This document shows, piece after piece, positions 19,492 through 28,438 of a DNA stretch of 37,897 nt. Source of the DNA: Acidimicrobiia bacterium (GTDB lineage Bacteria; Actinomycetota; Acidimicrobiia; Spongiisociales; UBA5794). The stretch spans positions 1-37,897 of the forward strand of contig JAOZRW010000021.1 in NCBI GenBank assembly GCA_029939995.1, in the 5' to 3' direction. The notes below the pieces were generated by a model. That model was not told where the DNA came from. It saw nothing but the letters and a program-made list of their open reading frames with translations, and did not search any database. A program made the translations under genes and the position numbers. Every line of letters starts with the position of its first letter. Within the stretch, counting starts at the first letter, position 1.

Positions 19492-19953
19492 TCAGACGAG
19501 AGAAGCGGTGACGACCGCCGCCACCGAGAGCACGATCGTGACGATGACCATCACCGCCACGAACGTGCGGGAGATCCCCCCGTCGTCGAGCGGATTGCGC
19601 ATCGGCCGAACGTCGGCCACGACCGAATCGAGGAAGTCGTCCTCGTTCGGCGTCGGTGTCGGAGCCGACGGTTCGTCGAAGCTCCCGCCGAGCGCAGCTG
19701 CGAGCGGAACGGCGGACACGCTCGAGAACTCCGATGGGGAGTCGGGTCGGAAGAGGACGGTTTCGCCTCCGAGCGTGAGATTGAACGATCCGTTCTTCTC
19801 CGGGGCGATGGCGTACTCGGCTCGCGGCCAGGATCCCAGTTGATTGTCACCAGAGGTCAGGGTGACCCACTCGGGGTCGAGGCTCAACGTAGCGGCGAGA
19901 CCGCTTCCCACATCTCCGGGAAGGAGCACGTCGCCCGTGAACGTCTTCGTCAT
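19492..19953 (-). CDS. Hypothetical protein with C-terminal transmembrane helix (tail-anchored type)
   Basis: 'FVAVMVIVTIVLSVAAVVTASLV' is the only TM segment and lies at the extreme C-terminus; soluble N-terminal domain 'LGSWPRAEYAIAPEKNGSFNLTLGGETVLFRPDSP'. Confidence 0.65.
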   Translation of the reverse strand: MTKTFTGDVLLPGDVGSGLAATLSLDPEWVTLTSGDNQLGSWPRAEYAIAPEKNGSFNLTLGGETVLFRPDSPSEFSSVSAVPLAAALGGSFDEPSAPTPTPNEDDFLDSVVADVRPMRNPLDDGGISRTFVAVMVIVTIVLSVAAVVTASLV

Positions 19954-20016
19954 CGATCCTCCATGTGTGAGTTCCCTTCAGACATCGGCACGAAGCCCCT
20001 CTCGGGTGAAGTCGAA

Positions 20017-23000
20017 TTATCGAAAATCTCGGGAACGCACACCGTCGACGGACCAGCGTTCGAAGCGGTGCGCGACGAAGTTCGTGACACCGTCGACGTG
20101 TTCGACGACACCATCGATCACCACCCCCACCGCCTTGCGGGCCACCTCGTAGTTCGCTTCCCACACCTGAGGGAGGACGACCACGTTGAGGAGGCCCGTT
20201 TCGTCCTCGAGATTCAGGAACCGGACTCCCCGCGCCGTCGAAGGGCGCTGCCGGTGGGTCACGATGCCGCCGACACGGGCCCGCTTCCCGTGGCGGCGCC
20301 CTCCGAGGATGCCGACGATCGGTGTGCAACCGGCCGCGTCGAGGGCGCCCCTGGCGAGCGCCACCGGGTGCGTCGTCGAGATCCCCGTCGACCAGAGGTC
20401 CGCCTGAACCCGCTCGGCGTCCCCCATCGCGCGGAACGGCGGAGGTCCCTCACCGGGGGGAAGGGGAAGCCGGCCCGGACCGAGTTCGGTGAGGCTCCCC
20501 GCGACCCACATCCCATCCCGCCGATCGAGACCGATGGGGTTGAGCGCACCGGACGCGGCGAGCCCCTCATAGGCATCGAGGGGAAGACCGGTCCGCTGGG
20601 CCAGGTCCTCGGGCCCGGTGAACGCTCCGCCGAGCATGCGGGCCGCCTCGATCCGCACGATCTCGGCTTCGCCCAGGTTCCGCACGTATCGCAGCCCGAT
20701 CCTGAGCGCGACCGCGCTGCGTAGCGGATCGTCGACGGGCCCCCGGCCGCGCCGCCAGATGCCGCCCAGATAGTGAGCGACGTCGCCGGCGTCGACGACG
20801 ACCGGTTCGACGGTGCAGTCGAACGACGACGAGTTCACATCGGGGGGAAGCACGACGACGCCGTGGTGCTGTGCGTCCTGAACGAGCGAGTTCGGGGTGT
20901 AGAAACCCATCGGCTGCGCATTGAGCAAGCCGGCGAAGAACTCGGTCGGCCAATGGTGCTTCAGCCAGGCCGCCGCATACACGATGTAGGCGAACGAGAC
21001 GGAATGGCTCTCCGGGAACCCGAACGACGCGAACCCTTGCAGTTTCTCCCAGATCTCGTCGGCCGGAGGCCCCGTGATGCCGTTGCGCTCCATCCCCGAG
21101 TAGACCTCTTCGCGAAGCCGCTCCATGGCCTCGGAAGCCCGTTTGTGCGTCATCGCCTGACGCAGACGATCGGACTGGCCGGGGGTGAAGCCGGCGCAGA
21201 CCCGTGCGAGTTCCATCAGCTGCTCCTGGAAGATCGGGACGCCGAGCGTCTTCTTCAGGATCGGCTCGGCGGAAGGGTGCGGATACCCGACCGCTTCCTC
21301 CCCGTTCCGACGCCGGAGATAGGGATGCACCGACTGACCCTGGATCGGGCCGGGTCGGATGAGCGCCACTTCGACCGCCAGGTCGTAGAAGGTCTTCGGC
21401 TTCAGCTTCGGCAGGGTCGCCATCTGCGCCCGGGACTCCACCTGGAAGATCCCGACCGTGTCGGCCCGGGTCAGCATGTCGTAGACGATGGGCTCCTGGG
21501 GGATCGTCGCGAGATCGACCTCGACGCCGTGGGCCCCGGCGATGAGATCGACGCTCAGGTGCAGCGCGTTGAGCGCTCCGAGGGCGAGCAGGTCGAACTT
21601 GACGATCCCCATCGCAGCGCAGTCGTCCTTGTCCCACTGGAGGACCGACCGATCCTGCATCCTGCCCCACTCCAGGGGAACGGTCTGCCAGAGGGGACGC
21701 CGGGAGACGACCATACCGCCCGAGTGGATGCCGAGGTGGCGGGGGAACCCGTCGAGCCGGCGGCACACGTCGACGATCAGGTCGCTCGTCAGCCCCTCGG
21801 GGAGGTCGACGGTATCCCCGATCTTCGACGGGTCGCGGCTGTCGAGGTAGCGCGTGAGACCGTTGACCTGGGCTTGTGTGAGGCCGAACGCCTTCCCGAC
21901 GTCCTGGAGCACGGAGCGGGCCCGGTAGGTGATGACGTTCGCAACCATCGCCGCCCGTTCTCTCCCGTACCGCCGGTAGCAGTACTGGATCACTTCTTCA
22001 CGGCGTTCCGCTTCGAAGTCGATGTCGATGTCCGGGGGGCGTCCGCGCTCTTCCGAGAGGAACCGCTCGAAGGGGAGGTGGAGACGGATCGGGTCGACCC
22101 GCGTCAGGTTGAGGCAGCGGCAGACGGCCGAGTCCGCACCGGATCCGCGGATCTGACAGTAGATGTCCTGTGATCGGGCGAACGTGACGATGTCCCATGC
22201 CACGAGGAAGAACCCGGAGAAGCCGAGCTCGGAGATCACGGCGAGCTCGTGGTCGAGGCGGTGCCGGGCGTCGAGATCGATTCCGCCGTCTTCTCCCGGG
22301 TACACCGTGCGGGCCCCCTGGTCGACGAGATGGGCGAGGTACTCGTCTTCGGTTGTGAACGCCCCGGGCATGGGGAAGTCCGGGAGCTCCGGTGCCAGGA
22401 GATCGAGGTCGAATGCGAGGGATGCTCCGAGATCCGCCGCCCGTTCCACAGCCCCCGGGTAGCGGGCGAACCGTGCGGTCATCTCTTCGGGCGATCGCAG
22501 ATGGCGCAGGTCGGTCGCCGGCCGGAACCCGTCCGCCGTGTCGAGATCTCTCCTGCCCGCGATCGCAGCGAGAACCTCAGCGAGGTCGGCGTCGTCGCGG
22601 TGCGCGTAGTGGACGTTGTTCGTCGCCACGGAGGGAAGGTGGAGTCGTCGAGAGACTTCGTAGAGAAGATCGTTGCGATCGTCGTCGTCCGGCATGCCGT
22701 GGTGCGTGAGCTCGATGTAGAGGCGTCCGGGGAAGATGTCGCGGAGCTTCATCGCGGCGGTCATCGCTCCGGCGAGATCTCCGGCCTGTGCCGCCCGGGG
22801 CACGGCCCCGTTCCTGCATCCGGTCAGGGCGACGATCCGCCCATCCCGGGAAGCGGCCGCGAGACGCTCGTAGTCGTAGACGGGCCGGTCCTTCTCCCCC
22901 TCGAACTGGCCCCGGGTCACGAACCGGCTCAGCGCCGCATACCCCTCCGGGTCGGGGGCGAGCAGAACGAGATGGTCCGATGGGGCGATCCCCACCGGCT

Positions 23001-23340
23001 TGCTCCCGTGCATCCGCCGGATCCTCCCCCGTCGCGGAGCCGATCCCGGTTCGCGAGGCGAGTCGGATCGCTGCGGGACGACGACGCCCGGCGCCGGTAG
23101 GCGACGCGCCATCCCGATCTCCGTTCCGTAGACGACCGGAAGGCCGATCTCGCGAGAAGCGGTGTGCATCTTGACCACGCCGCGGAACCCGTCGTGGTCG
23201 GTGACGGCGAGCGCTGCGTAACCGAGCTCGGCGGCACGGGCGACCAGATCCCGCGGGTGCGAAGCCCCGTCGAGGAAGCTGTAGTTGGTGTGTGCGTGGA
23301 GCTCCGCGTATCGTGCCACCCGCTCATCGTAATCGAACAT
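20017..23340 (-). CDS. dnaE2: Error-prone DNA polymerase III alpha subunit, DnaE2 (ImuC)
   Basis: PHP 'AELHAHTNYSFLDGASHPRDLV', catalytic 'GRPPDIDIDFEAERREEVIQYCYRRYG', DnaE2-type 'QDRSVLQWDKDDCAAMGIVKFDLLALGALNAL'. The true start may be GTG 23319 (VARYAELHAHTNYSF). Confidence 0.92.
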   Translation of the reverse strand: MFDYDERVARYAELHAHTNYSFLDGASHPRDLVARAAELGYAALAVTDHDGFRGVVKMHTASREIGLPVVYGTEIGMARRLPAPGVVVPQRSDSPREPGSAPRRGRIRRMHGSKPVGIAPSDHLVLLAPDPEGYAALSRFVTRGQFEGEKDRPVYDYERLAAASRDGRIVALTGCRNGAVPRAAQAGDLAGAMTAAMKLRDIFPGRLYIELTHHGMPDDDDRNDLLYEVSRRLHLPSVATNNVHYAHRDDADLAEVLAAIAGRRDLDTADGFRPATDLRHLRSPEEMTARFARYPGAVERAADLGASLAFDLDLLAPELPDFPMPGAFTTEDEYLAHLVDQGARTVYPGEDGGIDLDARHRLDHELAVISELGFSGFFLVAWDIVTFARSQDIYCQIRGSGADSAVCRCLNLTRVDPIRLHLPFERFLSEERGRPPDIDIDFEAERREEVIQYCYRRYGRERAAMVANVITYRARSVLQDVGKAFGLTQAQVNGLTRYLDSRDPSKIGDTVDLPEGLTSDLIVDVCRRLDGFPRHLGIHSGGMVVSRRPLWQTVPLEWGRMQDRSVLQWDKDDCAAMGIVKFDLLALGALNALHLSVDLIAGAHGVEVDLATIPQEPIVYDMLTRADTVGIFQVESRAQMATLPKLKPKTFYDLAVEVALIRPGPIQGQSVHPYLRRRNGEEAVGYPHPSAEPILKKTLGVPIFQEQLMELARVCAGFTPGQSDRLRQAMTHKRASEAMERLREEVYSGMERNGITGPPADEIWEKLQGFASFGFPESHSVSFAYIVYAAAWLKHHWPTEFFAGLLNAQPMGFYTPNSLVQDAQHHGVVVLPPDVNSSSFDCTVEPVVVDAGDVAHYLGGIWRRGRGPVDDPLRSAVALRIGLRYVRNLGEAEIVRIEAARMLGGAFTGPEDLAQRTGLPLDAYEGLAASGALNPIGLDRRDGMWVAGSLTELGPGRLPLPPGEGPPPFRAMGDAERVQADLWSTGISTTHPVALARGALDAAGCTPIVGILGGRRHGKRARVGGIVTHRQRPSTARGVRFLNLEDETGLLNVVVLPQVWEANYEVARKAVGVVIDGVVEHVDGVTNFVAHRFERWSVDGVRSRDFR

Positions 23341-23348
23341 GTGTTCGA
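23333..23348. promoter_or_regulatory. LexA-binding SOS box TCGAACATGTGTTCGA
   Basis: Exact match to the actinobacterial SOS-box pattern TCGAAC-N4-GTTCGA, with flanking A/T extending the palindrome arms to 7 bp. Confidence 0.88.
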
Positions 23349-23385
23349 TCGTCCCGTGGGTTCACCGATCGACCAGAATGCCCCC

Positions 23386-23604
23386 ATGTTCGACGGGTAC
23401 GTCTCCGAAGATCTCACCCCGGAGGAGATCGCACAGCTCCGGCGACGCCGCCTCGTCCGCGCGGCGATCGTCATCGTCGTCGTCGTTGCCATGATCGCGG
23501 CGATCCTCATCCCCGTCATCGTCCGGATCGTGCACACGCCCCGACCCCCGGACACCGTGATCGCGCACCACGCGGGGATCGCATGGCGTAGGATGGTCGT
23601 ATGA
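23386..23604 (+). CDS. Small single-TM membrane protein (72 aa), unknown
   Basis: 'MFDGYVSEDLTPEEIAQLRRRRLVRAAIVIVVVVAMIAAILIPVIVRIVHTPRPP'; ATGA overlap with the downstream ACT gene. Confidence 0.65.
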   Translation: MFDGYVSEDLTPEEIAQLRRRRLVRAAIVIVVVVAMIAAILIPVIVRIVHTPRPPDTVIAHHAGIAWRRMVV

Positions 23605-23978
23605 AGGAGTTCTCCATCACCCTCGCGAACCAGCCGGGTCAGCTCGCAACGCTGGCTCGCCGTCTCTCGGACGCCGGTGCACGCATCGAATCCCTCGCCG
23701 CGATCGCCGAAGATGGGAAGAGCCTCGTTCGTTTCATGGCCGATGACTCCGACGTTGCCCGCCGCGTCTTGCGCGAGGCGGGCCTCAAGTTCGAGGAGCG
23801 CCCCGTACTCGACACGTTCCTCCCCCGAGCGGCCGGCGCGCTCGCCGACGTGGCGCAGCGCCTCGGGGACGCCGGGGTCAACATCGACTCGATCTACCTC
23901 CTCCACTCGAACGCGGAAGGGCTCCACTTCGCCGTCACCGTCGATGATCCAGAGGCGGCACGCGCCAACCTGCCCTGA
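23601..23978 (+). CDS. Tandem ACT-domain protein
   Basis: 'EFSITLANQPGQLATLARRLSDAGARIESLAAI' and repeat 'LPRAAGALADVAQRLGDAGVNIDSIYLL'. Confidence 0.85.
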   Translation: MKEFSITLANQPGQLATLARRLSDAGARIESLAAIAEDGKSLVRFMADDSDVARRVLREAGLKFEERPVLDTFLPRAAGALADVAQRLGDAGVNIDSIYLLHSNAEGLHFAVTVDDPEAARANLP

Positions 23979-25652
23979 TCACATCCCGCATTCACTCTCG
24001 CCGGTTCGGCTCTGCCCGGCGACGCCTTCTTCGAGCACTTGCCGGACCTTCCATCGGATCCGGCTCACGTTCGGGATCGGGTATCCCCCGGGGGCGCGGC
24101 CGTCGTTGTAGGTCGGGGGGACGAACCCGACGGTCGCGATCCGGTCGAGATCGATTCGACCGAGGATCTCCACCATGTCGGGGAGCAGGCTCAGCGGGAT
24201 GTCCGTGACGACCGAGCGCTCCACCACATCGGCCATCGTGTGGAACGACCGAACGAGGGTGAACGGGTCGGCCTCGTCGACGGCGGCCCGTATGAGGCAC
24301 CGTTGTCGCACCATTCGCGCGTAGTCGGAGGAGCCGATCCTCCATCGCGAGTAGGCGAGCGCCTCGAGTCCGGTGAGGTGGTTCATTCCCGGCTCGACGT
24401 TCACTTTCGCCTTGGGCGAGTCCTCCGAGGGGGCCGACACCATGACGTGGAACGGCTCCTGAACCATCACGTCGACGCCACCGAGGACGTCGATGAGGTC
24501 GACGAATCCGGCCATGTTGACCATGAAGTAGTAGTCGATCGGCAGGTCGACGAGGTTCGAGATGACGTCCTTGAGGGCCGCGAGCCCGGGGTCGGGAGTG
24601 CCCGGATACGAGCGAGTCCAGTCCTCCGTGTACTGATGGACGCGGTTGAGCATCTCCGGGAAGCACCGGCATGAGACGAATTCAGGACGGTCGGGGATCC
24701 CGTCGCCGTCCTCGTCGATCCAGTCGTCCGGATAGCCGTCCTCGTCCTCGTCTACGGCTTCGCGTTCGATCGCCCGTTTCTCGAGTTCGATGAACGAACG
24801 CTCGAAACGCCGCGGGAGCGGTACCCGCTTGAAGTTGCGCGGCAGCCCGAACAACGCCGCGTCCCCCGTTTCGACGTCGACGGTGGCAACGATCATCGAA
24901 TCGGTTCGCAGCCCCTCCCGCCCCGGACCCTCGTCGGCACCGACGAGCAGGATCGTGAGCCGCTCGGCCCCGACCCGCTCGTCGAACGGGGGGAACGGAG
25001 CGGCGAGGCTCGGCGGAGCGATGATCTCGACCCATTCGTCGATGGCGTCCGGATCGCCGGTACCTTCCCGGAACACCAGGTTGCGGGTCGAGCGGGTGAA
25101 CTCGAAGCCGACCGGTCCGAACCAGTCCGGCCGGCCGTCGGGAACTTGAGGCGCCCGGGTGGGTGTCTGGATCACCCTTCGAGGCACCGTTGTGGTCACC
25201 GACGGGCTGTCGGCGGTGACGAACACCGTCTCGAGGAGCGTGATCCCGCGGATCGTGTACGAGGCGGCGATGGCATGCGGTGCGACGACCACCACGGCGA
25301 GAGCCATGATCGTCACGGCTGCGGCCCGGACGGACGTCCGTCCGCCGGCGAGGACGTATGCATCGGCCACGGCGGCGATCCGCCATATCACGGCGACGAC
25401 GTTCAGTCCGAGCGAGAGCCGCAGGATCGACGGCCTCACCAGCCAGCCGAGGATCTCCCCGGCCCCGATCGCCCCCATTCCCAGGCCGATAGCCGCAGCG
25501 AGGAGCCCGACCGCGAGCGGGGCGACGAAGATCGCCGCCCGGAGGCGATGGCCGGTGTACCACTGTCCTGCGCCGGGGATGACGGCGGAGGCGACCGCCG
25601 CGATGATCGGCGACCGGTCCGGCTCGCCCTCTCGTCGTCGACGCTCCGTCAT
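23979..25652 (-). CDS. LytR-CpsA-Psr (LCP) family protein with N-terminal multi-TM region
   Basis: 'RLTILLVGADEGPGREGLRTDSMIVATVDVETGDAALFGLPRNFKRV', 'DLPIDYYFMVNMAGFVDLIDVLGGVDVMV', 'LTGLEALAYSRWRIGSSDYARMVRQRCLI'. Confidence 0.9.
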   Translation of the reverse strand: MTERRRREGEPDRSPIIAAVASAVIPGAGQWYTGHRLRAAIFVAPLAVGLLAAAIGLGMGAIGAGEILGWLVRPSILRLSLGLNVVAVIWRIAAVADAYVLAGGRTSVRAAAVTIMALAVVVVAPHAIAASYTIRGITLLETVFVTADSPSVTTTVPRRVIQTPTRAPQVPDGRPDWFGPVGFEFTRSTRNLVFREGTGDPDAIDEWVEIIAPPSLAAPFPPFDERVGAERLTILLVGADEGPGREGLRTDSMIVATVDVETGDAALFGLPRNFKRVPLPRRFERSFIELEKRAIEREAVDEDEDGYPDDWIDEDGDGIPDRPEFVSCRCFPEMLNRVHQYTEDWTRSYPGTPDPGLAALKDVISNLVDLPIDYYFMVNMAGFVDLIDVLGGVDVMVQEPFHVMVSAPSEDSPKAKVNVEPGMNHLTGLEALAYSRWRIGSSDYARMVRQRCLIRAAVDEADPFTLVRSFHTMADVVERSVVTDIPLSLLPDMVEILGRIDLDRIATVGFVPPTYNDGRAPGGYPIPNVSRIRWKVRQVLEEGVAGQSRTGESECGM

Positions 25653-25700
25653 ATCCCCACGGTAGGCCATTTCTCGAGATCCGTCGGCCTCACGCTGCGA

Positions 25701-26675
25701 CTACACCATGTCCACTGCGCTGATGGCCCATGCGACTCCGTCCTCCGGGTCCTCCACGGCCAGGTGCAGGGCCCATCCGCCGACGGCGTCCCCGGGATCC
25801 CAGAGCACCCACCGGAACTCGTTCGCTTCGGCGAGTTCATCCGGATCGTCCGGCATGTCGTCGAAGCCGAGCAGCGCAGCGAGCACCCACCATGCGAGGG
25901 TCCGGCCGATCGGCGTCCCCCTCCTGCTCCCGAATGCCCCGCCGCTCGCACCCGCCCACACCATGGCGGAGAGGGCTTCGGTCATGTCCACGTCCGCCAC
26001 GCGGGCCCGATGCGGGCCGAGCGTCCGGATGGCGCTGTGGGCGTCGCCCCACACCTGGACCACGTCGGCGTGTCCGCTCGATTCGTCCCACCAGGGCCGC
26101 ACGAGGCCCATCAGGGCTTCGCCCGGTCCGTCGTCGTCCGTCGTCTCTCCAGGCTCCGGCAGGTCGACCCAGTCGAGCGATGTTCGGTCCCCTTCCGGGA
26201 AGTCGACGCCGTCGGATCGGTAGACGGCCGTCGTGTAACGCGGCTCCCACGGTTGGAGCGTCGGAGGGATCTCGAGGATGTGCGCATCGATCGCGTCGGG
26301 GTCGACCACGTCGCCCCGAATGGCCCGTTCGTGCGCGATCATCGCTCGCAGCGATGGGATGGTGACGAGCGGATCCAGCTCGTCCCACGTGTGCCTGGAC
26401 GCGGCGACCTCCCAGAGCGGGCCGGAACCGTACCGGCCTTTCCCGTGCCCGAGGACGGACGCAGCGAACGACGCCGGAGCATCGAGCGCCAGGCGGTACT
26501 CGGCGTACTCCGCCGGGCCCCAGACCTGCTTGCCGCGTTCGACGGCTTCCCGGCAGCGATCCCGCACATCCTCGATGCCGGCCCAGTCCCGCGAGGTCAC
26601 GAGACCGTCGACGTACCGGACGAGCCCGTCCAGATCGCTCGATTCGATCAGCGTCGTCAGCGCATCGTTCTTCAC
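25701..26675 (-). CDS. Hypothetical protein, possibly DUF6183-like
   Basis: GTG start at 26675; 'MVWAGASGGAFGSRRGTPIGRTLAWWVLAALLGFDDMPDDPDELAEANEFRWVLWDPGDAVGGWALHLAVEDPEDGVAWAI'. Confidence 0.6.
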   Translation of the reverse strand: MKNDALTTLIESSDLDGLVRYVDGLVTSRDWAGIEDVRDRCREAVERGKQVWGPAEYAEYRLALDAPASFAASVLGHGKGRYGSGPLWEVAASRHTWDELDPLVTIPSLRAMIAHERAIRGDVVDPDAIDAHILEIPPTLQPWEPRYTTAVYRSDGVDFPEGDRTSLDWVDLPEPGETTDDDGPGEALMGLVRPWWDESSGHADVVQVWGDAHSAIRTLGPHRARVADVDMTEALSAMVWAGASGGAFGSRRGTPIGRTLAWWVLAALLGFDDMPDDPDELAEANEFRWVLWDPGDAVGGWALHLAVEDPEDGVAWAISAVDMV

Positions 26676-26759
26676 ACGCCAGACGTTAGGCCATTCCCAC
26701 AAGCGATGATCCCGGAGCGGACATCGGCGTGTCACAATGGTCATGGCGGAAGGGGGCAG

Positions 26760-27176
26760 GTGAATCAGGTAGCCGAAGAGCGAAAGCGGCCGCGCCGCAT
26801 CTCGGGGTGGAGCGCGTTCTCCGTCATAGGGCTCCTCGGCACGCTCCTGGCGTTCTCGTTCCTGTCGTTCGCAGGGCCGTTCGCGTGGCCATTCATCCTC
26901 ATCCTCGGAGCGGCCGTGATCTGGGTGAGGCCTCCGGCCCGAGCGTGGTTCGGCCTCATCTCCGGTATCGGAGCGTTCCTGCTGTTCATCGCCGCTATCC
27001 ATCTCGCCGATGCACCCTGCGACACACCGACGGGCATCGAGGCGCTGCGAACCTCGGGAAGCTGCGGCGGACTCGACTCGAAGCCCTGGTTGATCATCGG
27101 GGCCCTCGTCTTCGCCCTCGGGTTCGGTCTCTACCTGTGGGCACGACGACGCGTGATGAAGACCGAGCGGCCCTAA
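26760..27176 (+). CDS. Small multi-TM membrane protein, unknown
   Basis: GTG start at 26760; hydrophobic segments 'AFSVIGLLGTLLAFSFLSFAGPFAWPFILILGAAVIWV' and 'WLIIGALVFALGFGLYLWARRR'. Confidence 0.65.
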   Translation: MNQVAEERKRPRRISGWSAFSVIGLLGTLLAFSFLSFAGPFAWPFILILGAAVIWVRPPARAWFGLISGIGAFLLFIAAIHLADAPCDTPTGIEALRTSGSCGGLDSKPWLIIGALVFALGFGLYLWARRRVMKTERP

Positions 27177-27204
27177 CCTGCTGGCACCCTCTTGAAAGGC
27201 GCTC

Positions 27205-28296
27205 GTGGGCATCCGCTGCGGCATCGTCGGTCTCCCCAACGTCGGCAAGTCGACGCTGTTCAACGCGCTGACGCGCGGCGAGATCCAGGCCGAGAACTAT
27301 CCGTTCTGCACGATCGAGCCGAACCTCGGAGTCGCCCTCGTGCCGGATGAGCGGCTTGCGAAGATCGCCGACATCGTGCATCCGGAGGCCATCGTCCCCA
27401 CGGTCGTCGAGTTCGTCGACATCGCAGGTCTCGTCGCCGGGGCGTCCCAGGGGGAAGGCCTCGGCAACCAGTTCCTGCACCACATCCGCGAAACGGACGC
27501 GATCGCCCAGGTGGTTCGCTGCTTCGACGATCCGAACGTCGTTCACGTCGCCGGGGAGATCGATCCGGTCTCGGACCTCGAGACGATCGACACGGAACTC
27601 GCCCTCGCCGATCTGGAAGGTGTCGCACGGGCGATCGACAAGGCCGAGCGCAAGGCCAGAGCCGGAGAGAAGGACGCCGCGGCCGCCCTGGCCGTCTACC
27701 AGCGTCTCCAGGACCACCTGTCGGATGGGCGTCCGGTTCGATCGATGGACATCTCGGACGCCGAGCGGCCGATCGTTCGGGACCTCTTCCTGCTGACCGC
27801 GAAGCCCGCGATGTACATCGCCAACGTCGCCGAGGACGGTCTCGGAGAGAATCCGTACGTCGATGCGGTACGGCAGTACGCAGCCCACGAAGGCGCCGAC
27901 GTGGTCGTCATCGCCGGGAACCTCGAAGCCGAGCTCGCCCTTCTCGACGACGAGGACCACGACGAGATGCTGATGGAGTACGGGTTGGACGAGCCCGGGC
28001 TGAACAAGGTCATCCGGGCCGCCTACCACCTCCTCGGTCTTCGAACCTTCTTCACCGCGGGCCCGAAGGAGGCGCGGGCGTGGACGGTCCGACGGGGAGC
28101 GACGGCGCCGCAGGCGGCGGGCGAGATCCATACGGACTTCGAGAAAGGCTTCATCCGCGCCGAGGTGATCGCCTACGACGACTTCATCGCATACAACGGT
28201 GAGCAGGGCGCTAAGGACGCAGGTAAGTGGCGCCTCGAGGGCCGGGACTACGTCGTCCGAGAAGGCGACGTCATCTTCTTCCGCTTCAACCTCTAA
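27205..28296 (+). CDS. ychF: Redox-regulated ATPase YchF (OLA1 family)
   Basis: '[40 protein letters not shown]', '[29 protein letters not shown]', C-terminal TGS-like '[19 protein letters not shown]'. Confidence 0.97.
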   Translation: MGIRCGIVGLPNVGKSTLFNALTRGEIQAENYPFCTIEPNLGVALVPDERLAKIADIVHPEAIVPTVVEFVDIAGLVAGASQGEGLGNQFLHHIRETDAIAQVVRCFDDPNVVHVAGEIDPVSDLETIDTELALADLEGVARAIDKAERKARAGEKDAAAALAVYQRLQDHLSDGRPVRSMDISDAERPIVRDLFLLTAKPAMYIANVAEDGLGENPYVDAVRQYAAHEGADVVVIAGNLEAELALLDDEDHDEMLMEYGLDEPGLNKVIRAAYHLLGLRTFFTAGPKEARAWTVRRGATAPQAAGEIHTDFEKGFIRAEVIAYDDFIAYNGEQGAKDAGKWRLEGRDYVVREGDVIFFRFNL

Positions 28297-28304
28297 CGCC
28301 CCAT

Positions 28305-28409
28305 ACCCAGGGTTCCTGACCCTGTATTTGCCGTCTCCAGCCCGCGGAATGAAGAACCCTCGTGAACCGCGGGCCGGAGACGTCACATAGGGCGCAGAGA
28401 ACCCTGGGT
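28305..28409. repeat. Nested inverted-repeat (cruciform-capable) element containing repeat copy B
   Basis: Outer arms ACCCAGGGTTC (28305-28315) / GAACCCTGGGT (28399-28409); inner arms cgtctccagcccgcgg (28332-28347) / ccgcgggccggagacg (28367-28382) with one mismatch. Confidence 0.8.
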
Positions 28410-28412
28410 TCG
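28386..28412 (+). repeat. Dispersed intergenic repeat, copy B (27-nt exact core)
   Basis: CATAGGGCGCAGAGAACCCTGGGTTCG identical to 1820-1846. Confidence 0.85.
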
Positions 28413-28438
28413 GGACGGGGTGGGGTAGCCTTGGCGGA

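Noticed and set aside
18493-20724. 743-aa plus-strand ORF
   Set aside because: Arg/Ser/Pro-rich out-of-frame shadow of ltaE, then antisense to the tail-anchored gene and dnaE2; no domain logic.
25146-27176. 676-aa plus-strand ORF
   Set aside because: Mostly antisense to the LCP and DUF6183-like genes; only its last 138 aa (from GTG 26760) look like a real membrane protein.
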